Below are positions 8,886-17,833 of a stretch of DNA of 64,000 bases, piece by piece (within the stretch, counting starts at the first letter, position 1; each line of letters opens with the position of its first letter). A model generated the notes under the pieces. The model was not told the DNA's origin. It made no database searches and was given only the letters and a program-made list of their open reading frames with translations. Made by a program: the position numbers and the translations under genes. The DNA is from Sorangium cellulosum So0157-2 (GTDB taxonomy: Bacteria; Myxococcota_A; Polyangia; Polyangiales; Polyangiaceae): contig NC_021658.1 of assembly GCF_000418325.1 (NCBI RefSeq), positions 10,492,001 through 10,556,000 of the forward strand, written 5' to 3'.

Positions 8886-10268
8886 ATGAAAACCACGCTC
8901 CCTCGGAGCCGCGCGCTGGCCGCGCGGCTCGTCTCCACCGTCCTTCTCGCGCTCGGCGCGCCCGGGCTCGCCGCGTGCGCCGCCCCGGCGGACGACGTCG
9001 CGGATCCTGCCGAGCTGCCGGCCCCCGGCGCCGTCGATGTCGTCCAGCCGCTCAAGCTGTCCAAGCGCGCCCGCGTGCCCGAGAAGGAGCCGGGGTTCGT
9101 CGCCGCGGAGCTCGGCGAGCGCGAGCTCGTCATCACCCACGACGGCAGCCTGCCCCCGTTCGCGGCGGGCGACGTGCTCGGCGGCACGCAGGGAGGCGGC
9201 TACCTCGCCCGCGTCGTGCGCGTCCGCGCGCTCGACGCGGCGCGGGTCGCGCTCGAGACGACGCCCGCCGACCTCACGGAGTTCATCACCGAAGGGCACG
9301 TCCACGTCCACTACGACGCGCGCGAGTACGCGCAGGCCATCGACGAGCACCTCGCGCGCGCCCGCGAGCTCGGCCTGGAGGGCGACGAGCCGATCGCGAG
9401 CCAGGCGGAGGCCCTGAAGATCGCGTCCGGCGCCACCTTGAAGCTCTTCGAGCTCTCCTCGGCCTCTCTCCCGGCCTCGTGCGGGGTCACCGCGCACGGA
9501 ACGGCGGCGCTCGACGTCACGGCCGAGCTCTCTCCGGTGCTCGACTTCGAGGTCCACGTCGGCCCGCGCGGCGGGATCAACCCGGTCCCGGAGCTGAAGC
9601 AGCTCCGCTTCGTCGCCTCGGGCAGGCTCGACGTGAGCGCCACGCTCCAGGGCTCCGGCACGGTCACGGGGAGCTGCACGGTCGATCTCCTCGAGCTCGC
9701 CGGGGGCGTCCCGAGCGTGCCGCTGCCGACGCTGACGTTCTGGGTGGGGCCCGTGCCCATCGTCGTCACGACGAACGTCGTGCCGAGGGCGACGGCCGAT
9801 GTGGGGCTGTCGTTCACGGCCGCCGAGGTGGCGGCCGAGGCGCAGACGACCGCCGAGATCGAGGCCGGGGTCGATTACAAGAACGGGACGTGGCGCACGA
9901 TCTGGGAGCCCTCGTGCTCGGCCTCGGGGACGGCCTCGATCGGGGCGCCCGGCGCGATCACGGCGTCCGGCAAGGTGAGCGCCGGCGCGGAGCTCCGCTC
10001 GCGCCTGTACGGCATCCTCGGCCCGAACGTCGGAGTCCAGGCGTACGCGCGCGTCAGCGCGGAGACCGCGCCGCCCTACTGCTCGTACGACGCGCGGGTC
10101 GACGGCGGCGTGCGCGCCTACGCCGAGGCGGAAGCCGGCGTGTCGGTCGGCCCGCTGAACCTGACGTTCAAGCGCCTCGATCTCGTCGATCTCGAGCTCC
10201 TGCGCTTCGACGCGCCGCTCGCCTCGGGCAAGCTCCGCGACGCGCCCGAGTGCGGCGCGGAGCCGTGA
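8886..10268 (+). CDS. Large secreted lipoprotein, unknown function
   Basis: A 460-residue protein. The N-terminus is basic, then hydrophobic, ending in a lipobox (PGLAACAAP), so it is an exported lipoprotein. The mature part starts acidic and Pro-rich, then a domain at ~75-150 (ELVITHDGSLPPFAAGDVLGG), followed by a long beta-strand-rich region of about 280 residues with alternating hydrophobic Val/Thr/Ser strands. Four or more scattered cysteines may form disulfides. I recognise no family. It stands alone between tRNA-His and a small convergent lipoprotein gene. The start is supported by the signal sequence. Confidence 0.75.
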   Translation: MKTTLPRSRALAARLVSTVLLALGAPGLAACAAPADDVADPAELPAPGAVDVVQPLKLSKRARVPEKEPGFVAAELGERELVITHDGSLPPFAAGDVLGGTQGGGYLARVVRVRALDAARVALETTPADLTEFITEGHVHVHYDAREYAQAIDEHLARARELGLEGDEPIASQAEALKIASGATLKLFELSSASLPASCGVTAHGTAALDVTAELSPVLDFEVHVGPRGGINPVPELKQLRFVASGRLDVSATLQGSGTVTGSCTVDLLELAGGVPSVPLPTLTFWVGPVPIVVTTNVVPRATADVGLSFTAAEVAAEAQTTAEIEAGVDYKNGTWRTIWEPSCSASGTASIGAPGAITASGKVSAGAELRSRLYGILGPNVGVQAYARVSAETAPPYCSYDARVDGGVRAYAEAEAGVSVGPLNLTFKRLDLVDLELLRFDAPLASGKLRDAPECGAEP

Positions 10269-10288
10269 TCGCGCCGGCCGTCGTCGCG

Positions 10289-10304
10289 CCGGCCTCCCGG
10301 CCGG
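10289..10304. terminator. Short GC hairpin between convergent genes
   Basis: A 6-bp stem CCGGCC/GGCCGG with loop TCCC lies between the stop at 10268 and the convergent stop at 10351. There is no T-run. It is a weak candidate, one of several overlapping GC stems here. Confidence 0.3.
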
Positions 10305-10350
10305 GGGGCGCGGCGCGCCCCGCCGCCCGCGGCGCGCGCGCTCGCCGGGC

Positions 10351-10620
10351 TCAGGGGTCCGCGCACGCCACGTAATCGCACGACGCCTCGTTCACGCACT
10401 CCTCGGTTCGCTCCACGAGGCCTTCTCCCTCGATGCCGAGGCACGCGGTCTCACAGCTGGTCTTGCTCGGCGGCGGGTCGCCTTGCTCTTCGGCGCAGAG
10501 GATGCGGTGCTTGCAGAGCTCACTGCATGCGTGCAAGTTGTCCTCGTCCTTGCACCCCGCGGCAAAGAGGCCGAGAGCGGCGATGACGAGGGGGATCGAT
10601 CGGAGTCCTGCGTTCTTCAT
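10351..10620 (-). CDS. Small cysteine-rich lipoprotein
   Basis: An 89-residue protein. Residues 1-22 form a lipoprotein signal ending in FAAGC (lipidated C23). The ~66-residue mature part has eight cysteines in spaced pairs (HACSELCKHRILC, SCETAC, ECVNEASCDYVAC), suggesting four disulfides. Such small Cys-rich lipoproteins are frequent in myxobacterial genomes, and their function is not known. It converges on the larger lipoprotein at 8886 and is divergent from the response regulator at 10950. Confidence 0.75.
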   Translation of the reverse strand: MKNAGLRSIPLVIAALGLFAAGCKDEDNLHACSELCKHRILCAEEQGDPPPSKTSCETACLGIEGEGLVERTEECVNEASCDYVACADP

Positions 10621-10949
10621 GGGCAGCTCATCTCGGTTGTGGGGCTCTCCCCGGCGAGCGACCCGCTGCCGACCGGCAGACCGGGTCAGCGCACGAGAAG
10701 GCGAGCGCGCGATCCGGCACGATCGCGGCGCGTTGCAAACGGCCTGCAGGCCTCACCATGAGGCCACGCCTCGGCGCCCAGCATAGACGAATCCCAGGCC
10801 GCCGCCCACGGCGCGGCCGCCCCCGCGCGCCGAGCTCGGCGCGTAGGCAACGCCGCGCCGGCCGAGCGCGCCGCCGCGCTGGCTCGATGCGCAGGGCGTG
10901 GTACATTGTGTCATGGGCGCTCCGACGCGCCCTCCACGATCCACGCCGA
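10621..10949. other. 329-bp divergent intergenic region with 18-bp palindrome
   Basis: No coding frame is supported. A perfect 18-bp palindrome lies at 10826-10843 (half-site CGCGCCGAG), about 107 bp before the response-regulator start, in a position suitable for an operator. The interval must contain promoters for both flanking genes, but I cannot place them. Confidence 0.5.
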
Positions 10950-11453
10950 ATGCCCTCCAAGGAATCCGATACCCTGCTCGGGGCCGATCCAGCCCAGCGG
11001 CCGGATCGCGAGAAGCCCGAGTCCACGCGGCTTCCTCTCGTGCTCGTGGTCGACGAGGACAGGGGCCTCTGGCAGCCGCTCGGCGCCCTCCTCTCGGAGC
11101 GATATCGCCTCGTCGTGTGCGCCTCGGCCCTGGACGGGGTCGCCGCGTTCACCGAGGACACCTGCGCCGTGATCATCGATGTGCGGATGTCGGGGCAGGA
11201 TGGCTTCTGGGTCTGCGACCAGATCCGCAAGGTGCAGCCCGAAGTGCCCGTGATCTTCTATTCGGCGGTTCAGGACGAGCAGGACTCGTTCGAGGTCATC
11301 AACGCGCACCGGCCGTTCGCCTACGTCGACAAGCACGGCGATGCGCAGCGGCTCCTCGACGCCCTCGAGAAGGCGACGCGGATCTTTCAGAGCACGCTCC
11401 GCAGCAGGCGGATCATCGAGCGGCTCCAGCGCCGCCGGCAGGAGGCGGTCTGA
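10950..11453 (+). CDS. Single-domain response regulator (CheY-like receiver)
   Basis: A 167-residue cytoplasmic signalling protein. The receiver fold is clear: acidic pocket VVDED (35-37), phospho-acceptor Asp77 in IIDVRMSGQDGF, the switch position in PVIFYSAVQDEQ and Lys128 in YVDKHGD. No DNA-binding output domain follows; instead there is a basic C-terminal helix (RSRRIIERLQRRRQ). It probably works by protein contact. The ATG at 10950 leaves a 27-residue polar leader. Its stop overlaps the start of the next gene, so the two are probably cotranscribed. No cognate kinase is nearby. Confidence 0.85.
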   Translation: MPSKESDTLLGADPAQRPDREKPESTRLPLVLVVDEDRGLWQPLGALLSERYRLVVCASALDGVAAFTEDTCAVIIDVRMSGQDGFWVCDQIRKVQPEVPVIFYSAVQDEQDSFEVINAHRPFAYVDKHGDAQRLLDALEKATRIFQSTLRSRRIIERLQRRRQEAV

Positions 11454-12043
11454 GCCAGCCAACGAGCGAGGCGCGCCCGCGCGACGACCGGCGAGATCTG
11501 TGGCGCACGCTGGTCCAGCTGGTGCTCAGCCTGGCCGCGCTCTTCGGGCTCATCGCGCTGGCGGCGCACCTCGCGCGCGACCAGCTCGACGCGCTCGGCC
11601 GCGGGTTCGTGGAGCGCTTCGGCCTCGCCGGGATGTTCGTCGGTACCTACCTCGCCGACGCGTTCTCGTTCCCGATCCCGCCGCAGTTCTACATGCTGAC
11701 GGCGATCACCTCGGGAGGCCCGCAGGTCGGGCCCATGATCGCGATCTCGGCGGCCTCGCTCCTCGCCGGCTGCACGGGATACCGGCTCGCCGCCCACCTC
11801 GCGCGCTTCCGCATCTTCGCGGCGCGCCTCGAGCGGACGCGGCCCAAGATCGATCGGCTGTTCGACCGTTACGGGTACTGGGCCATCGCCGTCGGGAGCG
11901 TCTCGCCGGTCCCCTTCTCGATGCTCTGCTACCTGTCGGGGCTGTACCGGATCCCGCCGCGCTACTTCTTCACCATGGTGCTGTTCCGGGTGCCTCGCCT
12001 CCTCATCTTCTACGCGCTCATCCGGATGGGATGGAGCCAGTGA
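11450..12043 (+). CDS. VTT/DedA-like (SNARE-associated) membrane protein
   Basis: A polytopic inner-membrane protein of about 197 residues. Segments include LVLSLAALFGLIALAAHL, the FPIPPQFYMLTAI re-entrant-like block, MIAISAASLLAGCTGYRLA, YWAIAVGSVSPVPFSMLCYLSGLY and a final TM segment. The pattern fits the VTT/DedA/YqaA superfamily of lipid scramblase-like proteins. There is no ATG or GTG before the first membrane segment. A CTG at 11450-11452 lies 4 nt after AGGAGG (11440-11445) and overlaps the regulator's TGA; a GTG at 11522 is the alternative. Coupling to the response regulator suggests a shared operon. Confidence 0.75.
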   Translation: MSQPTSEARPRDDRRDLWRTLVQLVLSLAALFGLIALAAHLARDQLDALGRGFVERFGLAGMFVGTYLADAFSFPIPPQFYMLTAITSGGPQVGPMIAISAASLLAGCTGYRLAAHLARFRIFAARLERTRPKIDRLFDRYGYWAIAVGSVSPVPFSMLCYLSGLYRIPPRYFFTMVLFRVPRLLIFYALIRMGWSQ

Positions 12044-12061
12044 AGCCGGAGGCGTGAGCCC

Positions 12062-12721
12062 CTACCGGGGGCTGTCCGCCTCCTCGGACGGGTTCACCCG
12101 GACGCGCTCCAGGATCTGATCGACCATGCCGAGATCGATCCCGGAGCGCTCCACGACGTTCCTGGAGAACAGCCGAGTCGCCTCCTTCGCGAGCTCCTCG
12201 TCCGGGAGGAACGGCCGCGCGGGCGACCGCGGCGCCGGCAGGCCGATCTCCTTCTCGAGCTCGGAGATCGCCCGGATCATCTCCTGGTAGCAGGCGGAGG
12301 CGATCTGCACGGAGAACGGGAACACCTGGACATTGCCGCGGCCGGCGCGCACCGCGTGCAGCGTCGCGGCGGCCTGCTCGGCGAACTGCCGGCTCCCGAA
12401 CGCGTTGGCCATCTGCGCGTACATCGCGATGGACTCCTGGTCCGCCGCGAGGTCCTCCTCCCGCGTGCGCTGCGCCCCGGACACGGGCGCCGAGGACCAC
12501 CGGACGATCATCCGCGCGTAGTCGTCGAGCGCGCGCCGCTGGAGGGCCAGCCGCTCCAGGAGCGCCTCCCGCCGCTGTCGCTGGAGCTCCGCCTTCTCCT
12601 CGTGCTCGGCCCGGCGCTCCGCGCTGAGATCTGCCGATCTGCGCGCCACGTAAGCGCCGATAAAGAGGGCGACGCCGTTGCTAACAGCGATGAAGAGCAT
12701 CTCCAAAATCTTGGGATCCAT
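12062..12721 (-). CDS. Single-TM protein with coiled coil, unknown function
   Basis: A 219-residue protein from the ATG at 12719-12721. The frame is open much further upstream, but that part is unlike coding sequence. Residues 5-25 form one membrane segment (MLFIAVSNGVALFIGAYVA). A charged coiled coil follows at ~28-75 (AERRAEHEEKAELQRQRRE), then a helical domain with about 140 residues. The arrangement suggests an inner-membrane-anchored cytoplasmic protein. I do not recognise a family. It converges on the VTT gene with only 18 bp between stops. Confidence 0.65.
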   Translation of the reverse strand: MDPKILEMLFIAVSNGVALFIGAYVARRSADLSAERRAEHEEKAELQRQRREALLERLALQRRALDDYARMIVRWSSAPVSGAQRTREEDLAADQESIAMYAQMANAFGSRQFAEQAAATLHAVRAGRGNVQVFPFSVQIASACYQEMIRAISELEKEIGLPAPRSPARPFLPDEELAKEATRLFSRNVVERSGIDLGMVDQILERVRVNPSEEADSPR

Positions 12722-12919
12722 GCCGTTCTCAAGACTTCTATCACGTTCGCGATGAACGCAGAGATATGCCGCATGACGCGGAGAAAAGTTGGCCACCGCC
12801 CTCCCCCCGTGCAGGTGCGTGGCCATCCCACAGGCCGCCGCACGGGCGGCGTCGGCGACGCCCGCCGGCGTCGCGCCGCGCCGCGCGGGCCGCGCCCCGC
12901 TCCCGCGGCGCGCGCCGTC

Positions 12920-12950
12920 GCCGTGCCGCGTGCCGCGCGCGCGGCACGGC
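12920..12950. repeat. 11-bp inverted repeat upstream of 12997 gene
   Basis: GCCGTGCCGCG at 12920-12930 pairs perfectly with CGCGGCACGGC at 12940-12950. It lies in the 275-bp divergent intergenic region, 46 bp before the start at 12997. A second short palindrome (8-bp arms) is at 12952-12970. Confidence 0.5.
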
Positions 12951-12996
12951 GCGACGCCGGCGGCGTCGCGCGCGACCGGCGTGATACGATGTTCGC

Positions 12997-13908
12997 ATGA
13001 CCGGCTCACTCGACGCAGGCGCGGGCCCGCACCTCGCCGGGCTGGAGGGCCCGCTGCGCGAGGCGCTGGAGAGGAGCCTCGCCGACCGGCTCGCTCGCTG
13101 CCCCGGGGCGGAGCTCAACCTGGACAACGCGTTCTGGGGCGCCCCCGAGCCCCGCGACCTCGGCGAGGCGCTCACCCGGTTCGGGCCGTCGTGCGTCAAC
13201 GTGGTGGCGCGCATCTTCGAGCGCATCCGCGATATCGACCCTACGCTCGGGCTGTGGGCGCAGATCAGGTATCTGCGCAACGTGTGGGTCGGCGGGAGCG
13301 CGGGATTCAAAGCGGTCTACGCCGAGCCGGCGGCGATGCGCCAGCGCCTCGACGGCCAGCTCGCGGGGACGAGCGGCCGCCGCATGGCGCGCGACACGAT
13401 CCTCGGCGGGATCGAGCACCAGCGAGGCCCGCTGCTCGGCGCCCTCGCGGGGAGCATGGGCTCGCTGCTCCGGGGCGGCGAGCCGCTCGACGCGGACAGC
13501 TGGCGCGAGGTGCACCGGCCCGACGAGGAGGCGGTGCACATCTGCGTGGGCAAGCGCGAGCCGCGGCTGCCGGAGCTCGACGACATCCACCTCGACTGGA
13601 GGTCGCCGGTCGTGGGCGTCGACGAGGCGACCCGCCGCTGCCGGTACGGCCTCTTCATCAGCGTGGTCCACTGGGCGCAGGCGCGGTTCGGGCTCGGCAA
13701 CCCGGTGTTCCCCTTCCAGAGCATCGACGATCGGGTCGCCGCCCTCTCCGGCCGGGGCGACGCGCCGACGCGCTGGGCCGATTTCGTGGCGCGCTGGCGC
13801 GAGGCGCGGTGGGCGCTCGCGGTGCGCGGCAAGGGCGGCGCGGAGGAGGCGCTGCGGTGGCTCCGCGAGTGCGACGAGGCGGCCCCGGCGCCGGGAGGGG
13901 GCGGCTGA
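12997..13908 (+). CDS. Hypothetical protein paired with a degenerate kinase
   Basis: A 303-residue soluble protein of unknown family with no signal peptide or membrane segment. Features are an N-terminal helical part, a central Trp-containing motif (GLWAQIRYLRNVWVGG), HLDWRSPVVGVD, and a C-terminal Trp-rich helical end (RWADFVARWREARWALAV). The stop is 6 nt before the start of the kinase-like gene at 13915, so the two form an operon and probably function together. I cannot assign an activity. Confidence 0.65.
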   Translation: MTGSLDAGAGPHLAGLEGPLREALERSLADRLARCPGAELNLDNAFWGAPEPRDLGEALTRFGPSCVNVVARIFERIRDIDPTLGLWAQIRYLRNVWVGGSAGFKAVYAEPAAMRQRLDGQLAGTSGRRMARDTILGGIEHQRGPLLGALAGSMGSLLRGGEPLDADSWREVHRPDEEAVHICVGKREPRLPELDDIHLDWRSPVVGVDEATRRCRYGLFISVVHWAQARFGLGNPVFPFQSIDDRVAALSGRGDAPTRWADFVARWREARWALAVRGKGGAEEALRWLRECDEAAPAPGGGG

Positions 13909-13914
13909 GGGCCG

Positions 13915-14835
13915 ATGCCCTACCCCGCTCCCGACGGCACCGAGCTGGTCGAGCACCTCGGCGCGGGCGCCACCTTCGACGTGGCGCTGGTCCGGCTCGG
14001 AGGCCCGCCGCCCGGCCCCACGCTCGCGTCCACGCCCGTGCCCACGCTCGGCCCCACGCTCGTTTGCAAGCGCCTCGCCCCCGGCGCCCTCCACGCGCAC
14101 GCCGGGCGCGCCGCCATCGTCCGCGAGGCGAAGGCGCTCTCCCTCGCCCGGCACCCTGCCCTGCCCGCGCTCGCGCGCGTCGGCGCCGATCGCCACGGCC
14201 CCTTCCTCCTCGAGAGCCGGCGCGAGGGCGCCTCGCTCCGCGACGTGCTCGACGGATGGCGCGGCCGCGGCCGTCGGCCGCCCGCGTCGCTCGTCGCCCA
14301 CGTCGTCCGCACCGCCATCGAGACCCTCGCCGAGCTCCAGGAGCTCGAGGACGCCGCGGGCCCGATCGGCTTCGTCCACGGCGATCTCGGCCCCGATCAC
14401 GTGCTGCTCGGTCCGCTCGGCGACATCGGCCTCGTCGACCTCGGCGCCGCGCGGTTCCGCAGCATGGATCCCGATCTCGAGACCGCCGACCGGGGCACCC
14501 TCCCGTTCGTCGCGCCCGAGATCGCCCGCGGCGAATCGCCGCCGACCGCGCGCGGCGACGTCTACGCCATGGCGGCGACCCTCGTCGCCTTCGCCACCGG
14601 CGCGCCGCTCACGCACGCGCGCGAGCAGGCCGCGATGCTCGTGGAGATCGGCGACTCGGGCCTCCGCCTCGACGCGCTCGCCGCCGCGGGCGCGCTCTCG
14701 CCGGGGCAGCGCCGGGCGCTCGCCCGCGCCCTCGACCGCGATCCGGAGCGGCGTGTCGAGAGCGCGCGGGCGCTGCTCGACGCCTTCGACGCGGCCTCTC
14801 CGCGCGCCGGCGACGCGGCCTCTCCGCGCGGCTAG
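13915..14835 (+). CDS. Serine/threonine protein kinase-like protein, degenerate catalytic loop
   Basis: A 306-residue Hanks-type kinase fold without membrane segment. Candidate motifs: glycine-rich turn LGAGATFDVALV (15-26), Lys52 in LVCKRL, Glu71 in REAKAL, catalytic loop HGDLGPDH (155-162), DLG instead of DFG (175-177) and VAPE (199-202). The catalytic Asp157 is kept, but the Mg-binding Asn of the usual HRDLKPEN is His162. It could be a low-activity kinase or a pseudokinase. A Pro-rich insertion at ~31-48 lengthens the N-lobe. Its ATG lies just after the upstream partner gene and is preceded by a G-rich ribosome-binding site. Confidence 0.8.
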   Translation: MPYPAPDGTELVEHLGAGATFDVALVRLGGPPPGPTLASTPVPTLGPTLVCKRLAPGALHAHAGRAAIVREAKALSLARHPALPALARVGADRHGPFLLESRREGASLRDVLDGWRGRGRRPPASLVAHVVRTAIETLAELQELEDAAGPIGFVHGDLGPDHVLLGPLGDIGLVDLGAARFRSMDPDLETADRGTLPFVAPEIARGESPPTARGDVYAMAATLVAFATGAPLTHAREQAAMLVEIGDSGLRLDALAAAGALSPGQRRALARALDRDPERRVESARALLDAFDAASPRAGDAASPRG

Positions 14836-14932
14836 CTCGGGCCCAGGAGCGCGGGCGGCGCGCGCGCGCGCCCGGCCCTCGCGGGCGCCAAAACCGTGGA
14901 CGCACGCGGCCCGTGGGATAAGTCTCGACCGC

Positions 14933-16123
14933 ATGAAGCCCCACCTAGGTCACGACAGGCTCGCCCTGGACACGCTCGCCATCCACGCCGGCCAGCCGCC
15001 GGATCCGACGAGCGGCGCGGTCATGACGCCGATCGTCCTCGCGAGCACCTTCGCCCAGGAGCGGCCGGGCCAGCACAAGGGGTTCGAGTACTCGCGCAGC
15101 GGCAACCCCACCCGCAAGGCGCTCGAGGCGTGCCTCGCCGCGATCGAGGGCGGTCGCCACGGCTTCGCCTTCGGCAGCGGCTCCGCGGCCACCGCCACGC
15201 TGCTCCACACGCTCCGGCCCGGAGATCACGTGCTCTCGGGCGACGACGTCTACGGCGGCACCTTCCGGCTCTTCGACAAGGTCATGCGGCCGATGGGGAT
15301 CGCCTCGACCTCCGTCGACATGAGCGACCTCGACGTCGTCCGCAAGGCCCTCACCCCGGCCACGCGGATGATCTGGATCGAGACCCCGACGAACCCGATG
15401 CTCAAGATCTTCGACATCGCCGGGATCGCGGAGATCGCGCGCGCGCACGGGGCGCTGCTCGTCGTCGACAACACGTTCGCCACGCCGGTGCTCCAGCGGC
15501 CGCTCGACCTCGGCGCCCACGTCGTGGCGCACTCGACCACGAAGTACCTGAACGGGCACTCGGACGTCGTCGGCGGCGCGCTCATCACCTCGGAGGACGC
15601 GCTCGCCGAGCGGGTCGCGTTCCTGCAGAACGCGATCGGCGCCGTGCCGAGCCCGTTCGATTGCTACCTCGTGCTCCGCGGGATCAAGACGCTCGGCGTG
15701 CGCATGCGCCAGCAGTGCGCGTCGGCCGCGCTCATCGCCGGCAAGCTCGCCGAGCACCCCGCGGTCCAGGCCGTGAACTACCCCGGCCTGCCCACGCACG
15801 CCGGCCACGCGCTCGCCGCGCGGCAGATGCGCGCGCCCGGCGCGATGATCTCGTTCGTCGTGCGCGGCGGCCTCCCCGTCGCCTCGCGGTTCCTCGAGCG
15901 GCTCGCGATCTTCTCCTGCGCCGAGAGCCTCGGCGGCGTCGAGTCGCTCGCCGAGCACCCCGCCATCATGACCCACGCCTCCGTGCCGGCGGCGGCGCGG
16001 GAGGCGCTCGGCATCGCCGACGGCCTCCTCCGGCTCTCGGTCGGCCTGGAGGGCGGCGAGGACCTCTGGAACGACGTCGCGCAGGCGCTGGAGGACGCGC
16101 AGGCGCAGGCGCCCCGCGGGTGA
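14933..16123 (+). CDS. Cystathionine gamma-synthase/gamma-lyase family PLP enzyme
   Basis: A 396-residue PLP-dependent enzyme of the Cys/Met metabolism family (fold type I). Visible blocks: NPTRKALEACLAAIEGG, FGSGSAATATLLH, the YGGTFRLF block, IETPTNPMLKI, VDNTFATP and the Schiff-base Lys204 in HSTTKYLNGHSDVVGG. The C-terminal SLGGVESLAEHPAIMTHAS is also typical. From sequence alone, cystathionine gamma-synthase, gamma-lyase and methionine gamma-lyase cannot be separated. The role is methionine or cysteine interconversion. It stands alone, with hairpin-rich DNA on both sides. Confidence 0.92.
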   Translation: MKPHLGHDRLALDTLAIHAGQPPDPTSGAVMTPIVLASTFAQERPGQHKGFEYSRSGNPTRKALEACLAAIEGGRHGFAFGSGSAATATLLHTLRPGDHVLSGDDVYGGTFRLFDKVMRPMGIASTSVDMSDLDVVRKALTPATRMIWIETPTNPMLKIFDIAGIAEIARAHGALLVVDNTFATPVLQRPLDLGAHVVAHSTTKYLNGHSDVVGGALITSEDALAERVAFLQNAIGAVPSPFDCYLVLRGIKTLGVRMRQQCASAALIAGKLAEHPAVQAVNYPGLPTHAGHALAARQMRAPGAMISFVVRGGLPVASRFLERLAIFSCAESLGGVESLAEHPAIMTHASVPAAAREALGIADGLLRLSVGLEGGEDLWNDVAQALEDAQAQAPRG

Positions 16124-16266
16124 TCGCGCGCGCGGGGCGCGGGGGCGCGGCCGCTCGCGCTCGCCGCGCGGTCGCGCGGGGCGCGGCCGCCGTTTGATCG
16201 GGGGCCCTCGAGTACGATAGAAGCGAGGTGCGGCCTCGGGGCCGCCACCCACCACCGGAGCTTGCC

Positions 16267-16839
16267 ATGAGTCTCGCCCGCCTCGGCTTCGTGCCCGTGC
16301 TCGGCCTTCTACCCCTGCTCGGCTTCGGCTGCAGCGACCCGGCGCCGCCCACCCCGCGCGCCGCCTACTCCCTGAACTTCGTCAAACCGGGCGCCAGCTG
16401 CAACGTGGGGAACCACCTGGAGGTCCTCGGCGAGGTGAGCGCGGCCCGGCGGCTCCGGATGGTCGCCGACGGCGACGAGGGCGCCACGGTCGACTGCACC
16501 GTGACCGGCTCGGGCACCTTCGACGTCTCGGCGACGATGGCGCTCAGGAACAGCACCGCCGCCACGGACGTCCGCATCAAGATCGTGGACATCAGCCCCG
16601 CGGCGACGAAGGAGATGCCCGCCAGCGGCAGCATCATCTTCTCGTCGGCGAAGACGAGCGGCACCGCCTTCACCTCCACGTCCGACGAGCAGTGTCAGTT
16701 CTGGTTCGACGCGGACAGCGAGCAGGGGGTCGACGCGGGCAAGATCTGGGTCGTCTTCGAGTGCCCGTCCGTGACCGACGGCCAGTACACCTGCGAGATC
16801 ACGCGGGGCGCCCTCGCCCTCGACAGCTGCGGGAGCTGA
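16267..16839 (+). CDS. Secreted lipoprotein, unknown function
   Basis: A 190-residue protein preceded by GGAG 8-11 nt before the ATG. The signal sequence ends in LLGFGCSDP, a lipobox. The mature domain is beta-rich, with paired Cys (SCNVGNHL, VDCTVTGSG, EQCQFWFD, FECPS, YTCEI, DSCGS), suggesting several disulfides. Homologues of this style in myxobacteria are annotated only as hypothetical lipoproteins, and I cannot name a function. It converges on the PP2C gene, with 109 bp between the stops. Confidence 0.75.
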   Translation: MSLARLGFVPVLGLLPLLGFGCSDPAPPTPRAAYSLNFVKPGASCNVGNHLEVLGEVSAARRLRMVADGDEGATVDCTVTGSGTFDVSATMALRNSTAATDVRIKIVDISPAATKEMPASGSIIFSSAKTSGTAFTSTSDEQCQFWFDADSEQGVDAGKIWVVFECPSVTDGQYTCEITRGALALDSCGS

Positions 16840-16948
16840 GCCGACCGCGGGCGCGGGGGGCTGAGCGCGCGCCCCTCGCGCGTCGGCGCTCCTCGGCGCG
16901 CGAGGCCGGGACGCGCGGGCGCAGGCCGCGCGCCGCGCTCCTTGCGCG

Positions 16949-17833
16949 TCAGCTCTTCTCGGAGCGCGAGGCCGACGCCGCCGGGACCGTCGACCGCTCG
17001 CCCATGTTGACCTGCTGCGAGTCGGCGGGCGGGCCGATCGTCGCGCTGTTCGGGAGCTCGGCCTCGTCCTGCTCGTCGATCCGGATCACGAGCGCCGTGA
17101 TGTTGTCCTCGCCGCCGTTCTCGTTGGCCTTGGCGATGAGGCGGCGGCACATCTCCGGCACCTCCTCGGTCGAGCTCACGATCTGGAGGATCTGATCGTC
17201 CGAGAGCATCCCGCTCAGGCCGTCCGAGCAGAGCAGGTAGACGTCGCCGGGCTGCGGCTCGTCGCTGATCAGGTCCACGGCGACGCTGTCGTTCATCCCG
17301 AGCGCGCGGGTGATGACGTTGCGCGGGAGCTCGGCCCGCTGCTCCTCGGTGAGCTCGGGCATCGCCATGATGTAGTCGTTGAAGAGCGAGTGATCGCGCG
17401 TGAGCTGGCTGATCGAGCCCTTGCGGACGCGGTAGGCGCGGCTGTCGCCGACGTGGCCGACGTAGATGCGGTTCTTCTTCTTCGAGAAGAGCGCCCCCAC
17501 GACCGTCGTGCCCATCCCGGCGCAGTCGCGCGACCGGATGCTGCGCTCGAAGATCTGGCGGTTGGCGACCCGGATGCCCGCCTGGAGCCGGTTCTCCTCC
17601 TCCGACAGGCTGGTGTCGAAGTGGAATGGCCAGGTGGCGTCCTCCCGCGACGTGGACCGGAAGAAGTCCGCGATGGACTCGGTCGCCAGCCTGCTCGCTA
17701 CGTCCCCCGCGCGGTGGCCCCCCATGCCGTCCGCGACGATGAACAGGTCATACTCCGACAGGACGGCGTAGCTGTCCTCGTTGTGGTCGCGTTGGAGACC
17801 AACGTCCGTCATTCCTGAAGCGATCGCTCGCAT
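16949..17833 (-). CDS. PP2C-family protein serine/threonine phosphatase
   Basis: A 294-residue soluble metal-dependent phosphatase that reverses Ser/Thr phosphorylation. All core motifs are present: RDHNEDSYAV, VADGMGGHRAGDVAS, GMGTTVVGAL, VGHVGDSRAYRVR, LTRDHS, LLCSDGLSGML and GGEDNITALVIR. The metal-binding Asp residues are intact, so activity is expected. Roughly 50 C-terminal residues after the catalytic domain are low complexity. No kinase lies next to it. The degenerate kinase at 13915 is 3 kb away on the other strand, and a link is speculation. Confidence 0.93.
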   Translation of the reverse strand: MRAIASGMTDVGLQRDHNEDSYAVLSEYDLFIVADGMGGHRAGDVASRLATESIADFFRSTSREDATWPFHFDTSLSEEENRLQAGIRVANRQIFERSIRSRDCAGMGTTVVGALFSKKKNRIYVGHVGDSRAYRVRKGSISQLTRDHSLFNDYIMAMPELTEEQRAELPRNVITRALGMNDSVAVDLISDEPQPGDVYLLCSDGLSGMLSDDQILQIVSSTEEVPEMCRRLIAKANENGGEDNITALVIRIDEQDEAELPNSATIGPPADSQQVNMGERSTVPAASASRSEKS

